DNA from: Pseudomonas tructae
Lineage (GTDB): Bacteria > Pseudomonadota > Gammaproteobacteria > Pseudomonadales > Pseudomonadaceae
Length of the DNA stretch: 64,000 nucleotides
Assembly: GCF_004214895.1 (NCBI RefSeq)
Contig: NZ_CP035952.1
Coordinates: 4,846,501-4,910,500, forward strand
Direction of reading: 5' to 3'
The notes under the pieces were generated by a model. It did not search any database and had not been told where the DNA came from. It saw nothing but the letters and a program-made list of their open reading frames with translations. This document shows positions 8,821 to 18,309 of this stretch, one piece after another. The position numbers were made by a program, and so were the translations under genes. Each line of letters opens with the position of its first letter. Positions within the stretch are counted from its first letter, which is position 1.

Positions 8821-11800
8821 ATGTCGAGATTCTTTATCGATCGCCCGATCTTCGCCTGGGTGATCGCCTTGGTGATCATGCTGGTCGGCGCCTTGTCGAT
8901 CCTCAAGTTGCCTATCAACCAGTACCCGAGCATCGCACCGCCGGCCATCGCCATCGCCGTGACCTACCCGGGCGCCTCGGCGCAGACCGTGCAGGACACC
9001 GTGGTCCAGGTGATCGAGCAACAGCTCAACGGTATCGACAACCTGCGTTATGTCTCCTCGGAAAGTAACTCCGACGGCAGCATGACCATTACCGCGACCT
9101 TCGAGCAGGGCACCAACCCCGATACCGCGCAGGTCCAGGTACAGAACAAGCTGAACCTGGCCACCCCGCTGCTGCCGCAAGAAGTGCAACAGCAGGGTAT
9201 CCGCGTGACCAAGGCGGTGAAAAACTTCCTCCTGGTCATCGGCCTGGTGTCTGAAGACGGCAGCATGTCCAAGGACGACCTGGCCAACTATATCGTCTCC
9301 AACATGCAGGACCCGATCTCGCGGACGGCCGGCGTCGGTGACTTCCAGGTGTTCGGTGCCCAGTACGCGATGCGTATCTGGCTCGACCCGGCCATGCTGA
9401 ACAAGTATCAGCTGACCCCGGTCGACGTGCGCACCGCCGTGGCCGCGCAGAACGTCCAGGTGTCGTCCGGGCAGCTCGGCGGCCTGCCTGCTCTGCCCGG
9501 CACCCAGCTCAACGCGACCATCATCGGCAAGACCCGCCTGCAGACCGCCGAGCAGTTCGAAAAGATCCTGCTCAAGGTCAACCGTGACGGCTCCCAGGTA
9601 CGCCTGAGCGATGTCGCCAAGGTCAGCCTCGGCGGTGAGAACTACGCGATCAGCGCCCAGTTCAACGGCAAGCCGGCCTCCGGCCTTGCAGTCAAACTGG
9701 CGACCGGCGCCAACGCCCTGGACACCGCCAAAGCCCTGCGCCAGACCATCAACGACCTGGAGCCGTTCTTCCCCGAAGGCATGAAGGCGGTGTTCCCGTA
9801 CGACACCACGCCGGTAGTGACCGAGTCGATCAGCGGGGTAATCCACACCCTGATCGAAGCGATCGTGCTGGTGTTCCTGGTGATGTACCTGTTCCTGCAG
9901 AACTTCCGCGCCACCATCATCACCACCATGACCGTACCGGTGGTATTGCTCGGTACCTTCGGCATCCTCGCCGCTGCCGGTTTCAGCATCAACACCCTGA
10001 CCATGTTCGGCATGGTGCTGGCCATCGGCTTGCTGGTGGACGATGCCATCGTCGTGGTGGAAAACGTCGAGCGGGTGATGGCCGAAGAGGGCCTGTCACC
10101 CAAGGAAGCGACCAAGAAGTCCATGGGCCAGATCCAGGGCGCCCTGGTCGGTATTGCCCTGGTGCTGTCGGCGGTACTGCTGCCAATGGCCTTCTTCGGC
10201 GGCTCCACCGGGGTGATCTACAAACAGTTCTCCATCACCATCGTCTCGGCCATGGCCCTGTCGGTACTGGTGGCACTGATCTTCACCCCGGCGCTGTGCG
10301 CAACCATGCTCAAGCCGATTGCCAAGGGCGAGCACCACGTCGCCCAGCGCGGCTTCTTCGGCTGGTTCAACCGCAACTTCGACCGCAGCGTGCGTAGCTA
10401 CGAGCGCGGCGTCGGCAACATGCTGCGGCACAAGGCCCCGTACCTGCTGGCCTACCTGTTGATCGTGGTCGGCATGATCTGGCTGTTCACCCGCATCCCG
10501 ACGGCGTTCCTGCCTGAAGAAGACCAGGGTGTACTGTTCGCCCAGGTGCAGACTCCGGCCGGCTCCAGTGCCGAGCGCACCCAGGTGGTGATCGACGAGA
10601 TGCGCAGCTACCTGCTCGACAAGGAAGCCGATACCGTTGCCTCGGTGTTCACCGTCAACGGCTTCAACTTCGCCGGTCGTGGGCAGAGCTCGGGCATGGC
10701 CTTCATCATGCTCAAGCCGTGGGGCGAGCGTTCGGCCGAGAACAATGTGTTCAACCTGGCCAACCGTGCCCAGCAGCATTTCTTCAGCTTCCGCGACGCC
10801 ATGGTGTTCGCCTTCGCCCCGCCTGCGGTACTGGAACTGGGTAACGCCACCGGTTTCGACGTGTTCCTGCAGGACCGTGCCGGTGTCGGCCACGACAAGC
10901 TGATGGAAGCGCGTAACCAGTTCCTCGGCATGGCCGCGCAAAGCAAGATCCTCTCGGCAGTGCGTCCGAACGGCCTGAACGATGAACCGCAGTACCAGCT
11001 GACCGTCGACGACGAGCGCGCCAGTGCCCTGGGCGTGACCATCGCCGACATCAACAACACCCTGTCGATTGCCCTGGGTGCCAGCTACGTCAACGACTTC
11101 ATCGACCGCGGCCGGGTCAAGAAGGTCTACATCCAGGGTGAAGCCGGTGCGCGGATGAGCCCCGAAGACCTGCAGAAATGGTACGTGCGCAACGCCGCTG
11201 GCGAGATGGTGCCGTTCTCCTCCTTCGCCAAGGGCGAGTGGATCTACGGTGCACCGAAGCTGTCGCGTTACAACGGCGTCGAAGCCATGGAGATTCTTGG
11301 TGCGCCAGCCCCAGGCTACAGTACCGGTGAAGCCATGCTTGAAGTCGAGCGCCTGGCCGCGCAACTGCCAGCGGGTATCGGTTACTCCTGGACGGGCCTG
11401 TCGTACGAGGAGCGCCTGTCCGGCTCCCAGGCGCCAGCGCTGTACGCCCTGTCGCTGCTGATGGTGTTCCTGTGCCTGGCGGCGCTGTATGAAAGCTGGT
11501 CGATCCCGATCGCGGTCATGCTCGTGGTACCGCTGGGGATCATCGGTGCGCTGCTGGCCACCAGCCTGCGCGGGCTGTCCAACGACGTGTACTTCCAGGT
11601 GGGTCTGTTGACCACCATTGGTCTTGCGGCGAAGAACGCGATCCTGATCGTCGAATTCGCCAAGGAACTGCACGAGCAGGGCCGCAGCCTGGTCGATGCG
11701 GCCATCGAGGCCTGCCGGATGCGTCTGCGGCCTATCATCATGACCTCGCTGGCGTTCATCCTCGGCGTGGTACCGTTGGCCATCTCCACCGGTGCAGGCT

Positions 11801-11973
11801 CCGGTAGCCAGCACGCCATCGGTACCGGGGTGATCGGCGGGATGCTGACTGCCACCGTATTGGCTATCTTCTGGGTGCCATTGTTCTTTGTAAGTGTGTC
11901 GTCGCTGTTCGGTAGCAAGAAGCCCGAAGAGGACGCCACCCCTGAAACTCCACGCTATGAGGCTGGGCAATGA
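8821..11973 (+). CDS. ttgB: RND efflux inner-membrane transporter TtgB
   Basis: A 1050-residue HAE1-family RND pump that exports solvents, antibiotics and aromatic compounds with proton antiport. The N-terminus [20 protein letters not shown] is the standard first helix. The proton-relay motif [16 protein letters not shown] in TM4 (Asp pair near 407-408) is intact, as are two large periplasmic loops and the second six-helix repeat beginning near residue 540. It is the middle gene of ttgABC; its stop overlaps the ttgC start by 4 bp (ATGA). Homologues are MexB and EmhB. Confidence 0.98.
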   Translation: MSRFFIDRPIFAWVIALVIMLVGALSILKLPINQYPSIAPPAIAIAVTYPGASAQTVQDTVVQVIEQQLNGIDNLRYVSSESNSDGSMTITATFEQGTNPDTAQVQVQNKLNLATPLLPQEVQQQGIRVTKAVKNFLLVIGLVSEDGSMSKDDLANYIVSNMQDPISRTAGVGDFQVFGAQYAMRIWLDPAMLNKYQLTPVDVRTAVAAQNVQVSSGQLGGLPALPGTQLNATIIGKTRLQTAEQFEKILLKVNRDGSQVRLSDVAKVSLGGENYAISAQFNGKPASGLAVKLATGANALDTAKALRQTINDLEPFFPEGMKAVFPYDTTPVVTESISGVIHTLIEAIVLVFLVMYLFLQNFRATIITTMTVPVVLLGTFGILAAAGFSINTLTMFGMVLAIGLLVDDAIVVVENVERVMAEEGLSPKEATKKSMGQIQGALVGIALVLSAVLLPMAFFGGSTGVIYKQFSITIVSAMALSVLVALIFTPALCATMLKPIAKGEHHVAQRGFFGWFNRNFDRSVRSYERGVGNMLRHKAPYLLAYLLIVVGMIWLFTRIPTAFLPEEDQGVLFAQVQTPAGSSAERTQVVIDEMRSYLLDKEADTVASVFTVNGFNFAGRGQSSGMAFIMLKPWGERSAENNVFNLANRAQQHFFSFRDAMVFAFAPPAVLELGNATGFDVFLQDRAGVGHDKLMEARNQFLGMAAQSKILSAVRPNGLNDEPQYQLTVDDERASALGVTIADINNTLSIALGASYVNDFIDRGRVKKVYIQGEAGARMSPEDLQKWYVRNAAGEMVPFSSFAKGEWIYGAPKLSRYNGVEAMEILGAPAPGYSTGEAMLEVERLAAQLPAGIGYSWTGLSYEERLSGSQAPALYALSLLMVFLCLAALYESWSIPIAVMLVVPLGIIGALLATSLRGLSNDVYFQVGLLTTIGLAAKNAILIVEFAKELHEQGRSLVDAAIEACRMRLRPIIMTSLAFILGVVPLAISTGAGSGSQHAIGTGVIGGMLTATVLAIFWVPLFFVSVSSLFGSKKPEEDATPETPRYEAGQ

Positions 11974-13424
11974 GTAAGTCCCTGTTGTCCCTGGCGGTCA
12001 CCGCTTTCATTCTTGGCGGCTGCTCGCTGATCCCTGACTACCAGACCCCGGAATCGCCGGTGGCCGCGCAGTGGCCGCAAGGCCCTGCCTACTCGCCGAC
12101 CGAGTCGGCCGAAGTGGCCGCCGCCGAACAGGGCTGGCGTCAGTTCTTCCATGACCCGGCGTTGCAGCAACTGATCCAGAGCGCGCTGGTCAACAACCGC
12201 GACCTCAAGGTTGCGGCACTGAACATCGATGCCTACCGTGCGCAGTACCGTATCCAGCGCGCCGACCTGTTCCCGGCGGTCTCGGCCAATGGCAGCGGCA
12301 GCCGCCAGCGGATGCCGGCGAACATGTCGCAAGGTGGTGATTCGAGCATCACCAGCCAGTACTCGGCGACCCTCGGCGTCAGTGCCTATGAGCTCGACCT
12401 GTTCGGCCGCGTGCGCAGCCTGACCGAGCAACAGCTGGAGAACTACCTGTCCAGCGAAGAAGCGCGGCGCTCGACGCAGATCAGCCTGGTGGCCAGTGTG
12501 GCCAACGCCTACTTCACCTGGCAGGCCGACCAGGCTCTGCTCAAGCTGACCGAAGACACCCTCAAGACCTACGAGGAAAGCTACCAGCTGACCTTGCGCA
12601 GCAATGAAGTGGGTGTGGCGTCGGCCCTGGACCTGAGCCAGGCCCGCACCTCGGTCGAAGGCGCGCGGGTCAAGCTGGCGCAGTTCCAGCGCCAGGTGGC
12701 TCAGGACCTCAACAGCCTGACCGTGCTGCTCGGTACCGGTGTACCGGCCAGCCTGCCAAGCGCCCAGCCGCTCGACAGCGACCTGCTGGCCGAAGTACCG
12801 GCGGGCCTGCCCTCCGACCTGCTGCAGCGCCGGCCGGACATCCAGGAAGCCGAACACCTGCTCAAGGCCGCCAACGCCAACATTGGCGCCGCTCGTGCAG
12901 CGTTCTTCCCGAGCATCAGCCTGACCGCCAATGCCGGTACCCTGAGCCCGGACATGGGTGGCCTGTTCAAGGGCGGCTCGGGTACCTGGCTGTTCCAGCC
13001 GCAGATCAACCTGCCGATTTTCAACGCCGGGTCCCTGCGTGCCAGCCTCGACTACTCGAAGATCCAGAAGGACATCAACGTCGCCAAGTACGAGAAAACC
13101 ATCCAGACCGCCTTCCAGGAAGTCTCCGATGGCCTCGCCGCGCGCCAGACCTTCAATCAGCAGTTGCAGGCCCAGCGTGACCTGGTTGCCGCCAACCAGG
13201 ACTACTACCGTCTGGCCGAGCGTCGCTACCGCATCGGTATCGACAGCAACCTGACCTTCCTCGACGCCCAGCGTCAACTGTTCAACACCCAACAGTCGTT
13301 GATCAGCGATCGCCTGTCGCAACTGGTCAGCGAGGTCAACCTGTACAAGGCCCTCGGTGGCGGCTGGTACGAGCAGACCGGTCAGGCGCAGCAGCAGGCT
13401 GCAGACCAGACGCCGAAAGGCTGA
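11970..13424 (+). CDS. ttgC: Outer-membrane efflux channel TtgC
   Basis: A 484-residue TolC-like outer-membrane lipoprotein. Lipobox LGGC with Cys18 follows a hydrophobic signal. Two tandem outer-membrane efflux repeats are visible, each with long helices (for example [20 protein letters not shown] and the matching [20 protein letters not shown]). It completes the TtgABC pump and overlaps ttgB by 4 bp, so the three subunits are translationally coupled. A strong terminator follows at 13443. Confidence 0.97.
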   Translation: MSKSLLSLAVTAFILGGCSLIPDYQTPESPVAAQWPQGPAYSPTESAEVAAAEQGWRQFFHDPALQQLIQSALVNNRDLKVAALNIDAYRAQYRIQRADLFPAVSANGSGSRQRMPANMSQGGDSSITSQYSATLGVSAYELDLFGRVRSLTEQQLENYLSSEEARRSTQISLVASVANAYFTWQADQALLKLTEDTLKTYEESYQLTLRSNEVGVASALDLSQARTSVEGARVKLAQFQRQVAQDLNSLTVLLGTGVPASLPSAQPLDSDLLAEVPAGLPSDLLQRRPDIQEAEHLLKAANANIGAARAAFFPSISLTANAGTLSPDMGGLFKGGSGTWLFQPQINLPIFNAGSLRASLDYSKIQKDINVAKYEKTIQTAFQEVSDGLAARQTFNQQLQAQRDLVAANQDYYRLAERRYRIGIDSNLTFLDAQRQLFNTQQSLISDRLSQLVSEVNLYKALGGGWYEQTGQAQQQAADQTPKG

Positions 13425-13442
13425 ATGACTGCGCTGTAGAAG

Positions 13443-13471
13443 AGCCCACCCTTGGCGGTGGGCTTTTTTTT
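13443..13471 (+). terminator. Rho-independent terminator of ttgABC
   Basis: AGCCCACC and GGTGGGCT form a perfect 8-bp stem with loop CTTGGC, followed by a run of eight T. It begins 19 bp after the ttgC stop. Confidence 0.93.
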
Positions 13472-13701
13472 GCAATCGCGGTGGACAACAGCCCGTGGGA
13501 GCGGATAACTGCTAACCCACCCGTTACCGTTCGATTACCGCCCAATTCCGCCTGTAACGAATTGATTCATCCCCCCCTGCCCCGCACCATCGCTTCGCAG
13601 CTTTTACAAAGCCTATCCCCCAAAGATCGTAGCCCGGCCTGTGACCTCCAATCGTCGCAGCGGATGGCTTCGGCTTATATAAAAACAAGAGACAACACAC
13701 C

Positions 13702-14949
13702 ATGACCTCACCCGCACGACACCTGTTCCCCAGCTTTCTGGCCATGACTTGCACGCTGCCCGCCCTGGCTGGCGAGGGCGGTTTTGTCGAGGACGCCAAG
13801 GCCAGCCTCAACCTGCGCAACTTCTACATCAACCGCAACTTCGTCAACCCGGCCAACCCCCAGGGCAAGGCCGAAGAATGGACCCAGAGCTTCATCCTCG
13901 ATGCCCGCTCCGGGTTTACCCAGGGCCTGGTCGGTTTCGGTGTCGATGTGCTGGGCCTGTACTCGGTCAAACTCGATGGCGGCAAAGGCACGGCGGGCAC
14001 CCACCTGTTGCCGGTGCACGATGACGGGCGCCCGGCCGACGATTTCGGCCGCCTGGGTGTGGCGCTCAAAGCGAAGATCTCCAACACCGAACTGAAGGTT
14101 GGCGAGTGGATGCCCGTGCTGCCAATCCTGCGCTCCGACGATGGCCGCTCGCTGCCGCAAACCTTCCGCGGCGGGCAGCTCACCTCCCAGGAGATCACCG
14201 GCCTGAGCCTGTATGCAGGGCAGTTGCGCGGCAACAGCCCGCGCAATGACGCGAGCATGCAAGACATGTCGATGAACGGCCGGGCGGCCTTCACCTCCGA
14301 CCGCTTCAACTTTGCCGGCGGCGAATACAGCTTCAACGACAAGCGCACGATGATTGGCTTGTGGAATGCCGAACTCAAGGACATCTACAACCAGCAGTAC
14401 CTCAACCTGGTGCACAGCCAGCCTATGGGAGACTGGACCCTGGGCGCCAACCTGGGCTACTTCATCGGCAAGGAAGACGGCGCCGAACGCGCCGGCAAGC
14501 TGGATAACCGCACCGCCTCGGCGCTGCTTTGGGCCAAATACGGTGCCAGCACCGTCTATGTCGGCCTGCAGAAAGTCAGCGGCGACGATGCCTGGATGCG
14601 GGTCAACGGCACCAGTGGCGGCACCCTGGCCAACGACAGCTACAACTCAAGCTTCGACAACGCTCAGGAGCGCTCCTGGCAACTGCGTCACGACTACAAC
14701 TTTGCCGGCCTTGGCGTGCCCGGGCTGACCCTGATGAACCGCTACATCAGCGGCGACAACGTGCACACCGGCGCCATTACCGAGGGCAAGGAATGGGCGC
14801 GGGAGTCGGAGCTGGCCTATGTGATCCAGTCCGGGACCTTGAAGAGCCTGTCGGTCAAATGGCGTAACTCGACCATGCGCCGGGACTACAGCACTAACGC
14901 ATTTGACGAGAACCGGCTGATCATCAGTTATCCGATCAGTATTCTCTGA
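13702..14949 (+). CDS. OprD-family outer-membrane porin
   Basis: A 415-residue porin with an N-terminal signal (cleavage after ALA, residue ~24) and the start of the mature OprD fold GFVEDAKASLNLRNFYINRNF. Alternating beta-strand and loop segments run to the end. Family knowledge: OprD-like channels import aromatic acids, amino acids and related anions; those beside pca genes (BenF- or PhaK-like) usually take up aromatic acids. In related genomes a porin of this kind lies directly between ttgC and pcaC, whereas here the sulfate-ester genes separate them. Unusually the protein ends in ISIL rather than a terminal Phe or Trp, the normal outer-membrane insertion signal. Confidence 0.88.
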   Translation: MTSPARHLFPSFLAMTCTLPALAGEGGFVEDAKASLNLRNFYINRNFVNPANPQGKAEEWTQSFILDARSGFTQGLVGFGVDVLGLYSVKLDGGKGTAGTHLLPVHDDGRPADDFGRLGVALKAKISNTELKVGEWMPVLPILRSDDGRSLPQTFRGGQLTSQEITGLSLYAGQLRGNSPRNDASMQDMSMNGRAAFTSDRFNFAGGEYSFNDKRTMIGLWNAELKDIYNQQYLNLVHSQPMGDWTLGANLGYFIGKEDGAERAGKLDNRTASALLWAKYGASTVYVGLQKVSGDDAWMRVNGTSGGTLANDSYNSSFDNAQERSWQLRHDYNFAGLGVPGLTLMNRYISGDNVHTGAITEGKEWARESELAYVIQSGTLKSLSVKWRNSTMRRDYSTNAFDENRLIISYPISIL

Positions 14950-14953
14950 TTGC

Positions 14954-15012
14954 TCGCGGGGCAAGCCCGCTCCTACAGGAAGAAACTGTGGGAGCGGGCT
15001 TGCCCCGCGATA
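14954..15012. repeat. Inverted pair of REP units
   Basis: TCGCGGGGCAAGCCCGCTCC at 14954 is mirrored by GGAGCGGGCTTGCCCCGCGA ending near 15010, with a short central spacer. It lies between the convergent porin and atsK genes. Confidence 0.95.
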
Positions 15013-15015
15013 ATT

Positions 15016-15921
15016 TCAGGCCCCGCGAACCGTCCGGCTCCGCTGACCAGCCACCCCCACCGGGACGTCGCCCTGCAAGGTCACCCGACGCACCACTCGG
15101 CCCTGGGTACCGTAGTCGTCCACTGCGTAGTGCTGGGTTGCGCGGTTATCCCAGATCGCCACATCACCCGCCTGCCAGCGCCAGCGCACGGTGTTCTCCA
15201 GGCGCGTGACATGGCTTTGCAACAGGTTGAACAGGTGCGCCGAATCGCCCTGCGAATAGCCCTTGATGCGTTTGACGAAGTGCCCGAGCAAGAGGTTTTT
15301 CTCGCCGCTGACCGGGTGCACCCGCACCACCGGATGCTCGGTTTCATACACCGTCGAAGTGAAGATCTTGCGGTAGTTTTCCAGTTGCTCGAGGCTCACG
15401 TTGGGCTTGGCTGCAGAGTAGTCGTACTCGTTGCTGTGCACGGCCCAGAGCTGGTCAGCCAGAGCCTGCAACTCCACTGAAAGGTCCTGGTAAGCCGTGG
15501 CGGTATTGGCCCATACGGTATCGCCACCGGACGCGGGCGCCAGCACCGAACGCAGGATCGAAGCCTTGGGGTAGGCATCGACGAAGGTCACGTCGGTGTG
15601 CCAGGAGTTGGCCCGGCGCCCTTGGCCACCATCGAGTTCAAGCAGGTAGCGCGTGCCTTCACGCACCGGCACGGTGGGGTGGGCGATCGGCTCGCCGAGC
15701 AAGTGGGCGAAGGCTTCCTGGCCCTGGTCATCGAGGTGGGTCTGGGCGCGGAAGAACACCACCTTGTACTGCACCAGGGCGGCCTGAATGGCTTCGATCA
15801 CAGCGGGCTCAAGGTCGGCGCTCAACTGCACACCGCGAATCTCGGCGCCGATACGCCCGGCTACCGGGTGGATGTCCAACACGTGGGTAACAGTTGCGAC
15901 GGCGCGTGCGGCATTGCTCAT
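15016..15921 (-). CDS. atsK: Alkylsulfatase AtsK, Fe(II)/2-oxoglutarate dioxygenase
   Basis: A 301-residue TauD-family enzyme that oxidatively cleaves medium-chain alkyl sulfate esters to aldehyde and sulfate, using 2-oxoglutarate and O2. The iron-binding triad sits at the numbers known for AtsK: His108 and Asp110 (WHTD) and His264; Arg275 is at the 2-oxoglutarate carboxylate position. Length is identical to the characterised P. putida enzyme. It is divergent from the LysR gene at 16103 and lies in a cluster with uptake (atsRBC) and arylsulfatase (atsA) genes, a set known to be expressed under sulfate limitation. Confidence 0.95.
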   Translation of the reverse strand: MSNAARAVATVTHVLDIHPVAGRIGAEIRGVQLSADLEPAVIEAIQAALVQYKVVFFRAQTHLDDQGQEAFAHLLGEPIAHPTVPVREGTRYLLELDGGQGRRANSWHTDVTFVDAYPKASILRSVLAPASGGDTVWANTATAYQDLSVELQALADQLWAVHSNEYDYSAAKPNVSLEQLENYRKIFTSTVYETEHPVVRVHPVSGEKNLLLGHFVKRIKGYSQGDSAHLFNLLQSHVTRLENTVRWRWQAGDVAIWDNRATQHYAVDDYGTQGRVVRRVTLQGDVPVGVAGQRSRTVRGA

Positions 15922-16102
15922 GGTTTGACCCTCATCTGGCTGGTTGTGCGAAACGGCGTTGAAACCTCTGCTCTATTGATATGCAAATTAGCTCTAACAA
16001 ATAAACAGATGCTTCGTTGACGGAATAAGAGCTTGCATTTAAAACCTCAGCCTGCGCGGCGGCAAATACCTTCGCCGTATTTTTGGAATGCCGGGAAAGC
16101 AT

Positions 16103-17029
16103 ATGGATCTTCGCCAACTGCGTTACTTCATCGCCCTCACCGAACACCGCAGTTTTGTCCGCGCCGCCGACGCGATGGGCATCACCCAGCCGGCCTTCAG
16201 CCGCAGTATTCAGGGCCTGGAACAAGAGTTCGGTTGCGTACTGATCGATCGCGGCAACAAGGACCTGCGCCCCACGCCCGAAGGTCAGGTGGTGCTGCAA
16301 CACGCTCTGCGCCTGGTGCAGGGCGCGGCGCAGCTCAACAGTGAAGTGCAACAAATGACCAAGCTCGATGCCGGTGAGCTGCGCTTCGGCTGCGGCCCGG
16401 CGCCCGCGGTGCACCTGGTACCGATGGCGGTCGCGCGCTTTCTCGGTGCCCACCCCAGGGTGCGCACCTGCTTCGAGGTGGATAACTGGGAAAAACTCAG
16501 CCGCGCGCTGAGCCGTGAAGAGATCGAGTTCTTCGTTGCCGACATCCGTCATTTCGAGGCCGACCCGAACTTCCAGACCCAGCCGCTGAGCCCGCGCCGT
16601 GGCCTGTTCTTCTGCCGCCCGGGGCACCCGCTGCTGGCCAAGGACAGCCTGTCGACCAACGACATGTTCGACTACCCGCTGGCCACCACCCTGATCCCAC
16701 CGGGGGTGCGCAAGCTGCTGGCCAACCTCAGCGGCAAGACCGACTTTGCCCCACAGGTGCAGACTGAGCACCTTCCTACGCTGGTAAAGATCGTGCTCGG
16801 CACTGATGCAATTGGCATCGGCACCGAAGAAGCCTTTGCCGAGGACATCGACCAAGGCCGCCTGGTGCGCCTGCACTGGCGCAACCTGCCGGCCAACCTT
16901 GATAGCCTCAACGCCCGCTGCGGCATTGTCAGCCGCAGCGGTTATCGCCTGTCTCCGGCTGCCCGGGCGATGATCGAAACCCTGATCAGCCTCGATCGGC
17001 AGCCAGAGGCGCAGGTGCTGGCCGGGTAG
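16103..17029 (+). CDS. sftR: LysR-family regulator of sulfate-ester genes (SftR-like)
   Basis: A 308-residue LysR protein with HTH residues about 18-40 (FVRAADAMGITQPAFSRSIQGLE). The ATG at 16103 is preferred over 16088: GGGAAAGC precedes it and MDLRQLRYF is the usual LysR opening. Family knowledge: in P. putida S-313 the LysR protein SftR controls sulfate-ester utilisation genes next to atsK and atsRBC; the same arrangement is seen here. The 3' end overlaps the convergent atsR gene by 44 bp. The name is from context and type rather than a diagnostic residue. Confidence 0.8.
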   Translation: MDLRQLRYFIALTEHRSFVRAADAMGITQPAFSRSIQGLEQEFGCVLIDRGNKDLRPTPEGQVVLQHALRLVQGAAQLNSEVQQMTKLDAGELRFGCGPAPAVHLVPMAVARFLGAHPRVRTCFEVDNWEKLSRALSREEIEFFVADIRHFEADPNFQTQPLSPRRGLFFCRPGHPLLAKDSLSTNDMFDYPLATTLIPPGVRKLLANLSGKTDFAPQVQTEHLPTLVKIVLGTDAIGIGTEEAFAEDIDQGRLVRLHWRNLPANLDSLNARCGIVSRSGYRLSPAARAMIETLISLDRQPEAQVLAG

Positions 17030-18032
17030 CCTGGGGCGCTAGCCACTGCTCGACTTTGAACGGTTTGCGGATCAGCCGTTGCTGCGCGGCGAGGTCCACC
17101 GAAGCCTGCAGTTTGGCCAGGAAGTCGGCATCCAGGGTCGAGGGGAAGATCTTGCTCAGTTGTTCATTCTGCAAGTCTTGCTCAAGGATCGCCGGCGGGT
17201 AACTGGCCAGCCCCGAGACCAGCTGGATATAGGCCTGCTTGTTGTCGTCCTGGGTCAGCCAGTGCACGGCCTGCTCCTGGGCGGCGAGCAGCTTTTGCAC
17301 CAACTCGGGATGCTCATCGACAAAGCGCCCTGACCCCACCAGCACCGCCTGGACATTGCCGGCGCCGCCCAGGTCTCGGGTGTTCAGCGGCAATTCGGCA
17401 AGGCCACGTTGCTTGAGGGCGCTGACACCGGTCGAACCCCAGGTAGCGTCGATCTGTTTGGCAGCCAGGGCAGCAATCGCCGCGTTGAAATCCAGGTTGA
17501 TGACTTTCAGGTCCTTCTCGCTCAAGCCCTGGCTGGCCAGGGCGGCATCGAACGACAGTTGGGTGGCGGTGCCGCGGAACACCGCCACGCGCTTGCCCTT
17601 GAGGTCTTGCAAAGTCTTGATGTTGCTGCCCGGTGCGACCCCCAGGTAGTGCTTGATACCGCGCCCGGTGGCGGCCAGCAGGCGGGTGTCGAGGCCATTG
17701 GCCTTGCCGATGATCGCCGCCAGGTCGCCGAGGTAGGCGAAATCGACCTGACCGTTGGCGAATGCCTCGTTGATCACGGGGCCTGCGCCCTTGAAGTAGT
17801 TCCACTGGATGCGGATGCCATCGGCGGCAAAGGCTTTTTCCAGCAGTTGCTGGTCGCGCAGCACATCGGTCACACCGCCGCCCGAATGCTGGCTGCCGGC
17901 GCTCAGGTCCGGCACGGCGATGCGGATCTCCTTGACCTCGCCAGCCTGGGCCAGCGGCGGCAGCCAACTGATCACCGCGGCCAGGGCGGGAACGGCAAAC
18001 AGGTTGAACACACGGTTGATCGACAGGTTCAT
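16986..18032 (-). CDS. atsR: Sulfate-ester ABC transporter periplasmic binding protein AtsR
   Basis: A 348-residue periplasmic binding protein with a signal peptide cleaved after AQA (residue ~30). The mature part (KEIRIAVPDLSAGSQHSGGG..) belongs to the SsuA/NitT-TauT family that binds organosulfonates and sulfate esters; the central segments TLQDLKGKRVAVFRGTATQLS and VINLDFNAAIAALAAKQIDATWG are typical. It is divergent from the permease gene atsB rather than in the same operon. Its last ~15 codons overlap the end of the LysR gene on the opposite strand, and the Pro/Ala-rich tail suggests a recent extension. Confidence 0.9.
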   Translation of the reverse strand: MNLSINRVFNLFAVPALAAVISWLPPLAQAGEVKEIRIAVPDLSAGSQHSGGGVTDVLRDQQLLEKAFAADGIRIQWNYFKGAGPVINEAFANGQVDFAYLGDLAAIIGKANGLDTRLLAATGRGIKHYLGVAPGSNIKTLQDLKGKRVAVFRGTATQLSFDAALASQGLSEKDLKVINLDFNAAIAALAAKQIDATWGSTGVSALKQRGLAELPLNTRDLGGAGNVQAVLVGSGRFVDEHPELVQKLLAAQEQAVHWLTQDDNKQAYIQLVSGLASYPPAILEQDLQNEQLSKIFPSTLDADFLAKLQASVDLAAQQRLIRKPFKVEQWLAPQATRPAPAPLAADRG

Positions 18033-18309
18033 GGCACGCGACTCCTTGTAATGGTGCGACCACGCTACCGATAACGCTTACGATCAAATAAATACTAATA
18101 AATTACATTTTAATAACTATAAATCATAAAAGCCGCACCACGGGCCTTGCAGCACGCCATGCATCAGCCACAAGAAAAATATGCTTCGAATGCATTGGCT
18201 GCGCGTTGTGGCAGCAGCTTTAAATGCAGGTTCTTATCACCTAAATGAATCGATATTTACCCAGTAATTCAATTTAAGAATAAGTAAATAGCCAACGTCG
18301 GAGGTTTCC
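18033..18309. promoter_or_regulatory. AT-rich divergent promoter region between atsR and atsB
   Basis: This 277-bp gap between divergent transport genes is markedly A+T rich (about 18070-18130 and 18235-18295), unlike the flanking coding DNA. It should hold both ats promoters and binding sites for the LysR regulator and/or CysB, but I see no unambiguous palindrome or -35/-10 pair. Confidence 0.45.

Noticed and set aside
7624-9846. 740-codon open frame on the minus strand across ttgA and ttgB
   Set aside because: It is the antisense shadow of high-GC coding DNA; no domain, repetitive His/Gln/Gly-rich composition, and both genuine genes are certain.
10096-11970. 624-codon open frame opposite ttgB
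   Set aside because: Antisense shadow with biased composition and no recognisable domain.
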